Assembly: GCA_037074615.1 (NCBI GenBank)
Contig: CM073527.1
Span: 6,660,848-6,724,847, forward strand
Direction of reading: 5' to 3'
Origin: Leucaena leucocephala
Taxonomy: Eukaryota > Streptophyta > Magnoliopsida > Fabales > Fabaceae
DNA length: 64,000 nucleotides
This document shows positions 46,761-60,602 of the stretch, piece by piece. Within the stretch, counting starts at the first letter, position 1; each line of letters begins with the position of its first letter. The notes under the pieces were generated by a model, which saw nothing but the letters and a program-made list of their open reading frames with translations, was not told where the DNA came from and ran no database searches. Both the position numbers and the translations under genes were made by a program.

Positions 46761-49700
46761 GTTGAAAGACCTTTGCTTTCTTTTGGCAAGACACTTCTTT
46801 TTCATAAGTCAATTCCTCCATTTCATCAAGTGTTTTATTATCTTCAACCTCCTTAATCATTATCAACTTCCACTTCGATGCTTGTAAGAGTATCACTCTT
46901 TTCCGTGCGTACCAAAGCTTTTCTTTTATGAATCTGCCACCTACATATAATATAAAATATTGAACCATAATGAGTACTAAGCAATTCTCAATTACGTTAA
47001 AAACATAAAGAAAAATATACAAGTTGAAGTAATTACTTTAGCATATGCTTGAGGTGTTGCTTCCCTAAAACCCATAAATCATAACAGAGAGCTTTTACCT
47101 GCCACACAAATCCATTCAAATTATTTGATATAAACATTCCTAGATGGGTTTTCAAATTGTAATAGAATGAATGCTTGACCACAAAAAGAATACCTCTTAT
47201 GTTGTTAAGTCATCAACTTGATCATTGAAGGTTATAGAAGTGACTGTATCAAGCATTTCTAAAGGAGAATCGTATAGCTTTAGAACTGAAATAAGAAGGG
47301 TGAGGAAATGGGAGAACATTTGAAAAGCATAAACATGACAGGCACGATCGTCATAGGGACGTAAAAACCAACCCTAACCTCCTCCACCATCCGAGAACAT
47401 CGGGCAGCCGTCTCCCACTATTATAAATTAAGGATAGATAAAATATATTTTATAATCTCACTGTTCCATTTTTTAAAAATTTTGAACTGTGAAAAATAGA
47501 ATAGATATGTAAAATAAAATATTCTCAAATATATCTGTATATTTTTTAAAGAGAGATAATGGAAAGTTAGTTACGGAAATTTTAAGAATCTTAAATTTGG
47601 AGATGTGAGGAATAAAATAAAAATGTAAATTAAAAATTTTTCAAAATAAATGTACCAATAACAGAAAAGGACAATAGTGTAGTTGCAAAATATAAAGGGA
47701 AAAAAAGCAGATAATAATATTAGTTGCCAAATATATAAAAGTAGGATAAAAAGTAGGCCTTCCTAAAAAAATTGCCTTCTATCTATATAGTAAATGGCAT
47801 AAATGAATTAGAAGGCATAATCATAAACCGTGAAATCAAAACATTAGCTATCAAAATATAGAAAGTTTGGTAAAAGCAATTTAGTAATTTTAAATTTTTA
47901 GTATATAATCATTCTAAATAATTACAATTTTTACGGTCATTCCTAATACATATCATTTATTCTAATTCCCCTAAAAATATATTATTAAATTTTAATTATG
48001 TAAACTTAGACTCCATTTTATACCAAGAAGAAATTAACGACAATAAAAATACAAAATACACACGCACGCACACACACACACACATTATATTCTTATAATT
48101 ATTATACTTAATTGTAACTATTTATTTTTACTATTAATTTATATTTAGTGATATAGTAGTACAAGATATTTCTATGTTGTTTTTAAATTTCATTTTATTC
48201 TGTCAATCAAATGAAGCCTTATTTATGTATGATCCGATAGGCTATTACTTCTTTTATCCAAGAAAATATGTGTATTGATATATTATTTACTAATAAAATC
48301 CTCACATATTTTAACTGTCAACACTTCTGACTGATTAAATCGACTTTTGCTAGTTTCTACTTTCCTTTTTTTTTTTTTTTTTTGCTTTCTGTTATTGGGT
48401 TTCACGGCTACTTACTCTGATATGTTAACTGCTGGAATTTTTTTTATATTGTTTTATGTAGTTATGAATAAAATTATCTATTAAAAAATCAGGCTTTGCT
48501 TTTTTCCCCTGTATTTGTTTATTAAGAAGTATCATTAAGTTTTGAATATGTAATTTTATTCGTGTCAAGTGCTTGCTGCCGAACCAAATTCAGATGAACT
48601 CGCCAGTCCATAGGCAAGTATATGATGTTTAAATAATTTTCCCATAGCATGTAAAAAAAAAAACGATTCTCTCATGCTCAACGTTTTGGTAATTAAATTA
48701 TGTATTTTGCCAATAAGAACCTCTTGAGATTCAATGCCACACAACATCTCCTCTCATAAAAAAAAGTTATGGGTTTTATACACTAAAGTGACAAAATAAA
48801 GGTGTGTATGGGGAGGGAGTTTTTAAATTGTTAAAAGAAAATAATTCTGTACCAACATTATTAGTTTTAAAGGCAAGTAAACTTTTGTTAAGGAAAGAGA
48901 ACTATATATGTTCCTATTAATTTAAAAAACATAAATCAACTAAGAAATGAAGACAAACATAAATGTTTAAAGACTGGAATATGTCAAAGTCGAACTAGAA
49001 AAGCTAACGAGTTTTATAGCCTATTTGGTTCATAGAATCGGTGGGAATATAATGTAATGTAATGCAATGATGATTAGAATAGTTTGTTTGCTACAATATT
49101 AGAAATGTGATACTAAAATATGCTTTTAATTTTTACTTAAAAACTGCTAAAATTAAAAAGGAAAAAATATCCTTTCAACAAAAAGAAAAAGAAAAAGCCT
49201 CCCTCCTTCCAATGCTACTTCCTCATCCCAAATCAACTCAGAGATCTCATATTCTTCACACAAAATCAAAGATCATTTGTAACCAAAAAAAAATCAGAGA
49301 TCATTCATAGAGAGCAACAATAAAAACGAGTTCTTCCAGCAAATTGAAAGAGTGAGGAAGTGGTTTTGTTTACATCAATAATTGCCTTTCACTTTCAATG
49401 CCTCTTCGTTTCTGCTATATATTTGATTTTCAAAAAATATTTCTTTTATACAAAAAAATTAGGTGTGTTCAGCACTAGTCCTCTACTAACGTTAGTACAT
49501 AGCCCCAAGGGTCAAAAAATACTTATAGATAACTTACGAGATCGCCTATTAAAAGAATATTTATGAAGGTAGCAGGAATCAAACTCACATTTTTGTGGGA
49601 TACGAGTTTGTTCCTTATCATTATTACAAGAACATATACCAATAGTATATCTTGATCTCTTTCTTTACATTTTTTTCATCGTCCCTATTTATTATTCAAT

Positions 49701-50560
49701 ATCTTTAATGCCGCAGTAGTTGAAGCCGATCTTGATTGATATAGACAATGTTTGTCAATGGCGTTTGAGGTTGTTGGTCTGGACAATGGTGGAGATGAAG
49801 GAAGAGGTTGGTGGGGGTCGTGGAAGAATTTCGTCAGAGTTGGTGGACAAGACGTTCCTCGGAGTTGGTATGAGAAGATGAGAAGGAAGAAAACAATAGA
49901 GACTTGGGAAGAGTGAGGGGCATATGAAGGAAAAATGGATTACAATACGTGGGAATGGGAATTACATAATTTTTTTTATGTAATCCCTATTACAGCTTTT
50001 AAGGTAATCATAAAAATTATTTCGAGTTCCAATTTAATAGTGGCTCAACTCTAATCAAACTGAAGGCACTCATTAAAACAATAGTCTATAAGAAGCCGCT
50101 AGCAAGTTTAGTCGACAGTCCAACTAGTTAAATTGTAGGTCAAGATAAATTTTCAAAATAATGACATATACAAACACATTCATATATATATAAAAGAAAT
50201 ATCAATCAATGAAATTAAATGTAGACAATTATGATAAAAACATTGAGCAGATGTTTTTAATTCTTGCCAATGAGTATAATTTTTTAAGAACATGCATATA
50301 AATTTATTGTAGAATAAATCTACTTCTCAATTTGTCTGAGAGTTTGATACTTGACATCCCTTCACTTCTTAATATAAAATTTAATTAAAAAATTAATCTT
50401 AATTTTAAATATAAGATATATTTCTTATATTTATCAATTATTTACTAAATTATTCTTATTGATACTCACACAACAATAATCAACTAAAGAAATAAAACAG
50501 TTAAAGAATATGCTAAAATTGTGTTAAAAAATATATTATATTAATTAATTTAATTTATTT
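46761..50560. other. Long AT-rich interval without supportable gene
   Basis: Contains a (CA)n microsatellite at about 48060-48085 and a poly-T tract at about 48366-48384. The minus open frame 47022-46726 has a lysine-rich stretch (KEVEDNKTLDEMEELTYEKE) but no recognisable family. Sequence near 49030-49090 and 49930-50010 (TAATGTAATGTAATGC; GGGAATTACATAA) could be the ends of an unrecognised MITE. A small plus open frame (about 49757-49915) has no assignable domain. Confidence 0.4.
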
Positions 50561-50954
50561 TTATAATCTAATTAAATTAGTTAAAAGAAATCTGGATTGT
50601 ATTGAGGTAAGTAGGAGTAGCATTTTGAGACTGCATTCTACTTTCTGCTTGTTAAGCAAAATATGGTTAAAAACTCCTAGTTCTGAAGAATTGGGACATG
50701 CAGGAGGGAAAAACACAGTCCCACGGAAATCTATTAATCTTACAAACAAAGCATCTCAGAAAACAAACTACAAAACCTGGAAACCACAATCAAGTAGCAT
50801 GATTGTGTATGTGTTCCGTCTAAGGACAAGTTTGCCAAAACCAAAACCACATTTAGGCCTTTTGGCAGCACGAAACGTTGTGTTCAAACATACTAAATTT
50901 AGTGTGTACCCATGAAAGAGGTAGAAGTATAATGCTACAGCCAAGCTTGTTTCA

Positions 50955-53499
50955 TTATGACGCCTCGTCGTCATAGTCTGAGTCCCCATTATCTGAAGAC
51001 TCTTGTTTATGCTGCTGCTCTTCTCCAGCATTCAATTTACTCCTCTTCTCCTTCTTTCTTTGCTTTTTCTTTTGGCGCTTCATTCGCTTCTTAGCTGTTC
51101 GTTCCTCTGCGGCCTTTAATCTTTCCTCCCGTCTCATATTAAACTCTGCCACTTCCTTCCTTTTCTGATAATCAACTTCCATCCTTGCAAGCCTATCTTG
51201 CTCTTTCCGTCTCATCTGTCGATACTGTTGGAACAGAGGAATTTGAGTAATACATCAGCAAAAGGGGAAAAATTAGAACATATTTATCGCCTTTCGACAT
51301 TCCCAACAAGTTGATACATGATTAAAAATTCACAAATGCATTTGTCAAGGAAATACCACATGGAGCATTCCAATGCAATTTCTTGAATAGAGTGTTTAGT
51401 AGAGATCTATAGAGAACACAGACAAACGTAATGCCAAGCGTCATGGGAACAAACTGCCCAACCAACATGTATTTGACCATGTATACACATGTAAGACTTA
51501 GGAAACCGTTAGGCTCAAAATTGCATCGGACACAGATGAACATATAGCTCTTTCCTAATGTTCATGTGGTACATAAATAATCAGAATAGTATAGTCTAAC
51601 ATCTTGTTTTCAGTACATGTTGGAAATATATAAGCCCATGCGGTCATGCCCATTACTCATTTATTTATTCTGTTTTTCTTTATTTCTATTTTTTCAGATA
51701 TGTTACCGTCTTTGATTTAGGAGAATGAGGCATATATGATAAGTCAAGGAGTCAAGATTTTGTTTGGTGGTATCTAGAAAGCACCAAACCCTACTTTATA
51801 TTGTATTCATGTAAACATCCAGAGTGATGCAAAGAAGAAAAAGCTCTGTTTCTTCAGTAGATTTTCTTGGGGTGAAATACTGTAGGTACTTAAAAGATAA
51901 GATAATGCTGGCCATGTTTTTCAATAAAAGTATATCACTTAATAGAAAATATTGAGGTGGGATTTGAACATAGCAAATGTAACAAGAAATATACACCACT
52001 CTATATTACTATCCCCGTTCCTTAATATAAGATTCAATTGACTTTTTATGATAGATTAAAGAAACTAAATAAATCAGTTAGTTTTTGACCAAATCTAACT
52101 CCTCAAGATAAATTCATATTATACACTCTTTAATTTACTCAAACTAATCAACTAACTCTTATATTAGTTATAATTAATTTATTTATTTGGCTTCATTAAC
52201 CTATTTGAAAAAGTCAACTAGCTCTTATATTAAGAAACGAAGGGAGTATATTTTACATGTTTGACATATCAATGTGTCCATGTCCACATTATGTGGGCAA
52301 GGATCAGCATGCCTACATTTATCGCACAAATATTAATAAAGTCAAAAGATGTCAGAGAAGGTTTTTCACGGTCTTGGAGTTTTGGTGAGTTGTTTAGCAT
52401 CAGACCCTGACTTCCCAACTCAATTTTTGGAAACATATTTAAAACCAAGAGACCTTGCAGGATAACCAAAATCACACTCCCCATCTGGCGAAAATCAAGA
52501 ACCCATTTACAAGAGGTCTTGACTAACACAGAGCACCCTAATCTTTAAAAAAAAAAAAAAAATTATCAATGAACTCCCAATATTTCTCCTTTTGTCTATC
52601 ATTCTTGGACATCATTTTGAAGTCAAAAGCTACACTTCAAGATAACTCCCCAAGCACTACTCCATCGTCAGCTGTACTATGTCCTTAAGAATCCTTAATC
52701 ACAAGGTCAACCTCTTCAGTTTACTAGATGAGCAGCAAACATTTTAACACACACCTTTAGTTCATGAAACTACCACTACTATAAAGTGTCTTTCTGAAAA
52801 TAACATTTTGTGCTCGACCAATCCATAAACCTGATCACCAGCATATCAGTCCTCATCAAAGCGTCAAATGGCAGATAAAATTACACTATTACAGTATCAC
52901 TTCTTTTGGCTTTTAGGATCTATATAATATATTCTATCACAGGATACATGGCGTGATGCCCTTTTGCATTTATCATTAATAGATTCATTGACGGATTGAA
53001 AGAATTCTACATTCCATCAACCTGAAGTTTTATTACAAAATAAGCTAGCCTGGATAATATTAACCGACTATCGGCACTATAATGTTAATTCCACTTTCTT
53101 CAAGCAAATGCGAAGAGTAATATGCACTCTCATATAAAATTTAACTTCCTTAGAACCAACTAGACCACAAAAGAAGAGTACGGAAAGCAATATACAAAAA
53201 ATAAATCATATTTTGATTCGAACAGTCAAACTAATTCGAAATTTTCCAATCGAAAGATTTACCTGATGAAAGTCACCGGAGCCAGAACCAGCAGAGCTAC
53301 CAGACGTGTTGCTGACACGAACGGGCACATTATCAATAATCCGTCGGAGCTTAACCTCAAGGTCCTCTTCTTCCTCCTTAAAAGCAACCGGAGTATATTC
53401 CACAAGTGCATCGGATGCTCCTGTCACCGGCGGAAGAGGCGGTTTCGACTTATCAATCACTGAAACCACCTGAAGATCTTTGGGTTTGCCGGTTGACAT
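50955..53499 (-). CDS. PRKRIP1: PRKRIP1-like spliceosomal protein, two coding exons
   Basis: Exon 1 runs 53499-53263 (79 codons) and exon 2 51224-50955 (89 codons plus stop), joined in phase 0 for a 168-residue protein. The donor is CAG|GTAAAT and the acceptor TTCCAACAG|TAT. The ATG at 53499 begins MSTGKPKDLQVVSV. Residues about 66-78 are GSSAGSGSGDFHQ, the signature of PRKRIP1 proteins (GSSAGxGSGEFH in animals). Exon 2 opens YRQMRRKEQDR and continues as a long, strongly basic helix (EERLKAAEERTAKKRMKRQK and a KKQRKKEKRSK run) ending in an acidic tail (DNGDSDYDDEAS). The family is a nuclear component of the catalytic spliceosome that lies along the U2 core; the animal protein also binds the kinase PKR, which plants lack. 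No stops or frameshifts were seen. This is the only intact gene in the window. Confidence 0.93.
51225..53262 (-). other. Intron of the PRKRIP1-like gene
   Basis: 2,038 bp with GT...AG ends. It contains a Stowaway MITE (52009-52246) and a poly-A tract on the plus strand at about 52546-52561. Open pieces inside (51322-51543, 51796-51999, 52269-52529) show no conserved domain and are intronic noise. Confidence 0.85.
52009..52246. mobile_element. Stowaway-type MITE in the PRKRIP1 intron
   Basis: The right end ...TCTTATATTAAGAAACGAAGGGAG followed by TA matches, inverted, the left end CTATCCCCGTTCCTTAATATAAGA preceded by TA; the arms extend over about 40 bases to AAAAAGTC. CTCCCTCCGTTTC-type ends, a TA duplication and 238 bp length are the Tc1/mariner-derived Stowaway pattern. 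Confidence 0.88.
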
Positions 53500-54000
53500 A
53501 TTTGGTATTTGGATTCTTGTAAGACCTAAGTTTTCAGTTCAAGAAAATCCCCAAAATGCCGCTCAAAGATTAATCAAAACACATCATAACATCATTCCCT
53601 CACCTAAACACAAGTAACCTAGTTTGATTCATGCGCATGAAACGAGGAAGATCAAAAACAAAAAAAGTACAAGGATTCCACTAATCAAATTCCAACACCG
53701 AAAATTTCAAAAACTTCGGAAATCAAAAGCATAAGCTATACACTTCTTTTAACGAAAGAGGGCGACGGTGAGGGAACGCGGAAGGGAGTCCGCAGGCAAA
53801 TCAAAGAAGGTTCAGATTAGGAGGCCGAATCGATAATAGTTGTTGGGTTTGGGAATTTGCGTGTCAATTGCTTTGAGGTCCGGATCCGGACCCGTCGGAC
53901 AAATGGTTCCGGATCTCGATCTTGTCGCTTAGGCAGGGCGGTTCAGTGTTTTGTTAAACTAGGGCCCTGTCCGATTTGATCAAGTCATGGTAAATTTATG
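53500..54000 (-). promoter_or_regulatory. 5' UTR and upstream region of the PRKRIP1-like gene
   Basis: 53740-53960 is markedly more GC-rich than its surroundings (gcgacggtgagggaacgcgg, gatccggacccgtcgg), typical of a broad TATA-less housekeeping promoter. No TATA box is obvious on the minus strand. A possible 5' UTR intron is suggested by a TTTAG|GTGAGG site near 53606 and an ACTTAG just upstream of the start, but this is weak. The transcript start cannot be fixed from sequence alone. Confidence 0.4.
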
Positions 54001-56887
54001 GCTTGACTTATTTAAACACTCTTACTTTGGTGTTATTAAAAAAATATAAAAATTAAAATACATTTAATATTTTAAACTAATTTTAATAATATAATTAACA
54101 TAATAAAATATTTAAAAGTATAATTAAGACTATTTATTAATAGATCTCCAAATTTTATTTGAATCTCTTTTATCTAAACTTTTTTTTCATGTTATTATTT
54201 AAAATTTTATCTATATAATTATTTTTTTAAAAAAAATTAGCACATGAAAGAGATTGAGAATAAGGAAGAGTGAAAGACGATTTAGCATTTAGGGCCCCAA
54301 AATGTTAACCCATTTGCATGCAAGGAAGAGCGAAAGAGAGAATTATCGACTAAGCCGAAATCATCAACAAAAATGACAATGGAGAGAGACCGACAGAAAT
54401 AAAACGTTGAAGTGGGGGAAAGTTGTTGACACAATAAGAAAGCTTGAGAGAGTCATCAGAGTGGTAATGACAGAGGAACAGTCATGATTCGGTATGGGTG
54501 AAATTTTTGTTCATCCAAGTAGAAATGGTAGAACGGAACATTCTAAATTTTTTTATCTATATAAGATTAATAAAAGAAATAGGCTAAGAAGGGATTCAAA
54601 TGATAATAAGGAGAAAAGGTAATGTTTATATAAATTTAAGTTAAAGAAAGAATAGAAAAGTAAAAAGTTATAAAATTATAGGATATAAATATAATTTAGA
54701 CAAAAGTTAAATATAAAAAATTTAAGAAAAATAGAATAGGGATTTAAATAGATTTTTGAGATTTAAGTATCAAATTAGAGTTTTAAATTTGATAGAAAGT
54801 GACTAAAGTAGAATTTAACAAATTTAAGGGTTAAAGTGTAATTTTGTTAAATTCAGGGGCAAATGGTAATTATATAAAATTGAGTTAGAAAATACTCAAA
54901 AATTGCCCAAAAATCTTTCCCATCCCAAATTTTATCAATAAATAGATAATAGAATTTGGGTTAGATATATCTATCAGAATTCTGATTTAAGGTCCCGATA
55001 AATTAATATTAATTTTTAAAATATGGCAATTAGTACAGTATCTTTCATATCTCAAAATTAGATAAAATTTTGTAATAAATTCTTATAATTAATATAAGAA
55101 TTTATAAAATTGACAGAATTAAAACAAAAATCTTATAGAGTTTATTATAGAATTTAAGGTGAAATTGGATACTAATAAAGGATTTGAATAAAAGATATTG
55201 AATTTTTATTAGGTTTTATGGGTCTCAAAAAATTATAAAATTTTATAAAAATTCATTTAATATTAGAATAAATTTTTAAAAATGTCAGAATTATTAAAAG
55301 AAGTGTCAAGAATTTATCTTAAAATTAGGATAATTTAAAGATATCGGTGTAGGAAATTAAAGGAAGTGCATTGGAATTTGTATTAACTAGCAATTGGACT
55401 CAATTTTCGCCCAATATGGTGTCAAGTGCACCAACTCAATGAGCCAAGGAAGTGTCATGGAGTAAGTTAGTTTTTAGATATTTTAAGAATTTTTGAAAAT
55501 TAAAAATCAAAGAGAATTATCAAGAATACAATGTAGCTGTGAGGTGTCCCTTGTAAGCCCCACTTTGCCCCACTTAGAAGCTAGACAAGGAAGGAAAGAT
55601 TATGCCATGTGACATATTATATTAAAATAATATAAGAATTAAGTTAATTGTGATTAAGGAATTAATTAACCAATAAGATGCAAGATTAAAGCTATGTAAT
55701 AATTAAGAAAATGAGGGATAATTTAGTCCCAAGAGCGCCAAAATTTAGTTATAAATACCCCTCTATTCTCTTCAATTTCGTGCTCCTAATGACTATGAGA
55801 AAACTATGCTAAAATTTCCACTCAAACCTAAAGGAAAAACAAGAACAAGGAGCCTAAACAATCAAACTTGCAAGGGATCAATGTAAGTTATTGATCCTAG
55901 GTTATTTTCCTTTAATTATAAGACTTGAACTTAGGATTTAAATAGAAGAAAAATGAGATTTTCCCTTTTGTTGCTTGTTGGCTGAAATTATTAAGAAAAT
56001 GGGGAAGATGAAATTAAAGTTAGAATTATGCAATTAACATTTAGATAAGCTAGATTTAGTGATTAGTTATTGAATTAAGTTGTGCTATTGACTTTGCTAT
56101 TTATGAAGATCATTCTGCCACCTACTATACATGACCAAGAATAATGAATTTTAATAATCTAATGCTTCCATTGAACTCAAATGATGATTTTGTATAAGAT
56201 TGTATATGATTGGAACCTTAGAAGCATTGAAATTGAAAAATAAAAATTTTGGAAAACCTCTCTATTACTATTAATACGCATGAATAGTGACATGAATTTC
56301 ATGATTTTAATATTTCTAATAGTTTGAAAATAAAAAATTGTGTGGGATTAAGTAGAGAAATAATTAGTGGAAATATTGTACTCAAAATGAGAAATTTTGA
56401 AATAAAATACATTCTTTTTCATTTATGTCCAGATTTCATAAAGGAGCTAGAATTTCATAATTATAAATTCATAAATGGATCTAAAAGGGCAAGTTGTGTA
56501 GGGTAAAGTAAAGATATCAATTAATTCGAAGGACAAACCAATTAATAAAAATTATAGAAAGATAGAGACTTAATGGGCTAAAGGATTAATGAGTAGATTA
56601 TGTTGACTTAAAAATATATTGTAATAAGTATGATATTATGCCTTATTAGGACTTGAGTAATGTGGTAAAAAAGACCACAAAACAAAGACAATGGAGAAAG
56701 GAAAAGAGTAAGAAAAACCAAGGAATAAGAGGTAGTAAATTTACCTACTTGTATGCTTATATTATTTGAATGTTTTATGTGATGTTTGCTTACTTTGATT
56801 ATGTGAAGTATGTATCATTAAGTGATACTCTATTTCTTTTTATACTATAGAAATATGTTATAATTAAAGACATGGAGGCATGTAAGT

Positions 56888-59717
56888 TGTAAAATTCCTT
56901 CTCTAATATAATTAATATTAATTACTTAAACTCATTTTTGTATACGATATAAATAAAAATAATATTATAAATAAATTTATTTTATTTCAAAAGAGTTAAC
57001 CATAGTAGAAAAGAGTTTACTAAAATTTAAAAGTAACTCTACCATGGTTATATAAAAAAAACTTTTCTTAATCGCCAATTAACATTGTACAAAACCACCT
57101 ATCTAACACTAACATAGTTAACAGATTTTAACTTATTTTAAAAATGATATCCATGATAGAAAATAGTGAAACTCATGAACCTGTATTATCATAGATATAA
57201 AAACTTTACATAATTTTTGCATGTAAAACTATGTTAGAAAGAATTCAACCCCACTAGCATAGTTAAAGGATTCAAGCCCCCATTTAACTTCATCAAAGTT
57301 ATCAATTTGAATTTTCTCATGTAACGTACTTAAGTGAATAACGCCAATGCCCACAACGCTAACAAAATTTTCAAATGACACTCATAATATAGTAAATAGC
57401 CTCTGGGGGTTCATCATGTCACATGCATAATCCAAAAAGGCTTTAACCTCTTACCAACACACATTATTTAGTATGATAAAAATATAAAAAAATTATCAGA
57501 GTATAAAGAAAAGTATGAATTAAAGTAGGTCCTATAGTGGCAATATACATCTACTCAATGCATAAATATAAGGGAGGATTTTGTACAGTTCAACTAGCAC
57601 AACTATGCCTCTGGAACCTTCCCGTTTGAACCAGCAATTGAACTAACTTAACTCCTAAAAAATATTAATAAAAATAGGGTGAGACAAAATCCTCAGTAAC
57701 AATCAATTATACTCATCATGCATACTAATATGTGCTCGTGAGGTGTCAAGTGGAACAGTTTATAAAGTATAACATATAGAAAATAACATATCATTATATT
57801 ATAATCAAATAGATGAACTGCCCAAATTTCTCCCATCAATCTAACCAAACTGCCTTATTCCCACTGACTGAACCCATGGGCCAGTGATAACTACCATATG
57901 ACTAGCCACTCAAAAAGTTAACTGGTCAAGTGAGATAGACTGGCCAAAATCTATAGAGCATGTGACCGGACTATAGGTTCACGTGACCGGACTATAGGTT
58001 CATTCCCCCTCAGTAAATTGGTGGGGGTGTCATAGTCCCTTGGTAAATAGGTAGGACAAGTCCCTCAGTAAACAGGTGGGACAAAAGCCAACCATCTAAT
58101 TTCAATAGAGGCTATACCATGTGGTAGAAATATATCTTCCTCATCACCAATCCCAAATGCATAATTCTGAAGATAATAACATTAGTAAAAATCTCAAGCT
58201 TGATAATAATAGCATCAATAAATATCACGATAAAATATTTTCTCAAAATAATAACTTTCTTCAAATGTCAATAACAGATATAATAAGTTTTTGTTCTCAA
58301 TTCAACTTTCCAAATTAAACTTCAAGTCAAAACAAACATCACATTATCACACACAATGAGTGAAAAGTGGTTACCTCTTATCAAAACAAGGAATAATTAC
58401 CACAAGTCAAGTGGTCCCGTTTATAATAATATCAATCACAAATAATCTGGTACTCCACTAGGAGTTACTCCAGAACCTCAATGATAGTTTATAAAATCAC
58501 CACACAAGAACTATCACTATATTACTTATTAATACCATGAGATTATTCTAAAGCTAGTCTAGAATCTTAGAGCTTATCCCAAAAATATAAATCTTCTTCT
58601 AGATTTACATTAGTTTAATATAATAATAAATTAGGTTGAAGCCTTGAATTCTTTTTAAAATTTCCTAAATAGATTTTCTATTTATAAACTATATTTATGT
58701 CCATCTATATATATATATACACACGTACATACATATTATAATATAGTGAGTTTATTTTCTATTTATTTTATTAAAAAATAGAAGGATAAGGTGGAAAGGT
58801 GAGCTTAGATTTTATGTATTATATACATGTGGGTGGTATAGTTGGATGATAAGATGGGTATGGTTGATGAAAGCATATATCTATGTATATATTAAAGATA
58901 GAAAAATTATACCAGAAGAGAGAGAGAAGAAAAGTATAGTTCACATAAGTTGGCAAAAGATCAATCAATGAACAATGTAACTCTCTTTTAAGACCTTTGA
59001 TAAATAGTATAATTGATGATACACAAATAGAGAAAGTGTGAGGTTGTTGCCTTCCTCATTGAGTATATATATATATGCATAATATATGTAACTAAAGGGG
59101 TAATGGGTCAACCTGATAGTGGAAAGAGCAGTGTCACAGAATAATAAAAGGACTTGGCAAAAGGAAGGAACATGTCGCTAAATGATAAATCCTAATAGTA
59201 AAAGAGAGACCCATAAAAAGGGGAAGGAAATGGGAAAGTGTACCTCTGCTGTGAAAGTGAGATTAATGAGAAGGAGAGAAAATGTGACGTGAAGGAGGAA
59301 GAAAATAGGTGACGGCAGATGACAATAAAAAGAAGTAAGAAAGGGATAAATCTAGGTTTAACATTTAAATTTTATCTAATATAATCATATTATCTTATTA
59401 TTATTCTTATCATTATTATCTTTATAATTTGTTAGAATCCTATTAGTTATGGTAATTTAAAATTTAAACCATATCTTCAAAATTTAAAATTTATATCTAA
59501 ACTTGAAGGTAAATCTTAATATATTTCTAACTAATAACATTAATCAAATAATAAATTTTAAAAAAGATAATGGTAGGATAATTCAGATATCCTATTTTCA
59601 TTGAAACTAATAAAAATATTAAATTATAATAATTTTAATTATTTAATATTTTTGATTTATTGATAAATTATATTTTTAATTGTGCTTAAAAATAAAAATA
59701 AAAATTGGGATGTTACA
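56888..59717. mobile_element. Solo LTR A1 (2.83 kb) nested in S3
   Basis: Starts TGTAAAATTCC, ends GGGATGTTACA, with a perfect TAAGT duplication (56883-56887 and 59718-59722). S3 sequence continues on both sides. No open frame longer than about 65 codons with any family feature. A related, inverted copy is A2. Confidence 0.85.
57962..58003. repeat. 21-bp tandem duplication in LTR A1
   Basis: GTGACCGGACTATAGGTTCA occurs at 57962 and 57983. Directly after it (58010-58085) are three imperfect units of the type cctcagtaaa..ggtggga. Confidence 0.8.
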
Positions 59718-60602
59718 TAAGTTATCATTATGCAAGCATGATCATTAATTGCATACATATTAATATCAAGCATGCAATTGCATACATTATATGGTTTCTA
59801 TTTGCTACTAAGATTTTTCCTGAAATCTCACCCCTCCATGTCACCCCAAAATCATCAAGTTATAAAAGATAGAGGAAGATGGAGATGTATGAAAAGAATT
59901 TAGTAGATAGATAGCATGATTGATATATATGTGTGTGTTACTAAAGCTAGTTGTTGAAATTTATCACTGTGAATAGTAACTCGTGAGGAGGCAGTGACAT
60001 TTGAGTTGTAATTAAAAATAATAAATGATCAAATAAATATATGATATTTTAGTAATACTTAGTTAACATGTCAAGCTTCATTTTGACATAAAGAATGCTT
60101 TATTTTGATATTTGTTCAAAAGGGAACAAATTTTTTAAAGTTAGGGACTATAAACTTTTTTCAGAATTTTTGACTAAATAAACAGTGATCTTTGAGGTCA
60201 ATATTGTATTGCGTGACTAAGCATTTGATCTGAGAATTATTTTTTGATTAAATTTTATTATGTTATCTTCACGTAGCCTTTTTAATCACTTCATTTTATT
60301 TTTTTATAATTCATTATAATTTTTTGAAGTTCATTACTTAATTTGAAACTACCACATAAACAGTATCCGTGAGTTGCAAATTTCTATATTTTAAATTTGA
60401 ACTTCAATTATCATATAAGTGGTTCTAAATACTATATAATTGTCCCTAAGATGTACGAAAGTAAGGTGTTACATAGAACACATAATCTATTTCATTGGCT
60501 GGATTGTTTTTCTAAAAAATAATTATACAAATGGAATTTTAAATAATAACATTTAAATTAAAAAAAGTTTTGATAACGGGGTTCAAACAGAAGTTTGAGA
60601 TT

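Larger units (their letters stand above)
54534..60473 (+). mobile_element. Solo LTR S3 (S family), split by nested LTR A1
   Basis: Two parts, 54534-56887 and 59718-60473 (one copy of the TAAGT duplication counted), together about 3.1 kb, collinear with the reverse complement of S1 and S2 but more diverged. Examples: AAGGTCCCGATAAATTAATA against GAGGTCCCGATTAATTAATA; TTCAGGGGCAAATGGTAATT; and the end CTAAGATGTACGAAAGTAAG then GTGTTACA. Flanks are TAGAA (54529-54533) and TAGAA (60474-60478). The start is CGGAACATTC, i.e. the expected TG has become CG. The TATA box TATAAATA at 55750 gives plus orientation. Confidence 0.78.

Noticed and set aside
49107..49566. Two plus open frames (67 and 68 codons)
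   Set aside because: Lysine-rich and hydrophobic noise from AT-rich DNA; no start context, introns or domains recognised.
50625..51031. Open frames on both strands next to the PRKRIP1 stop
   Set aside because: They overlap the likely 3' untranslated region and the last coding exon in other frames; no family features.
53266..53463. Plus open frame of 65 codons
   Set aside because: Antisense shadow of PRKRIP1 exon 1.
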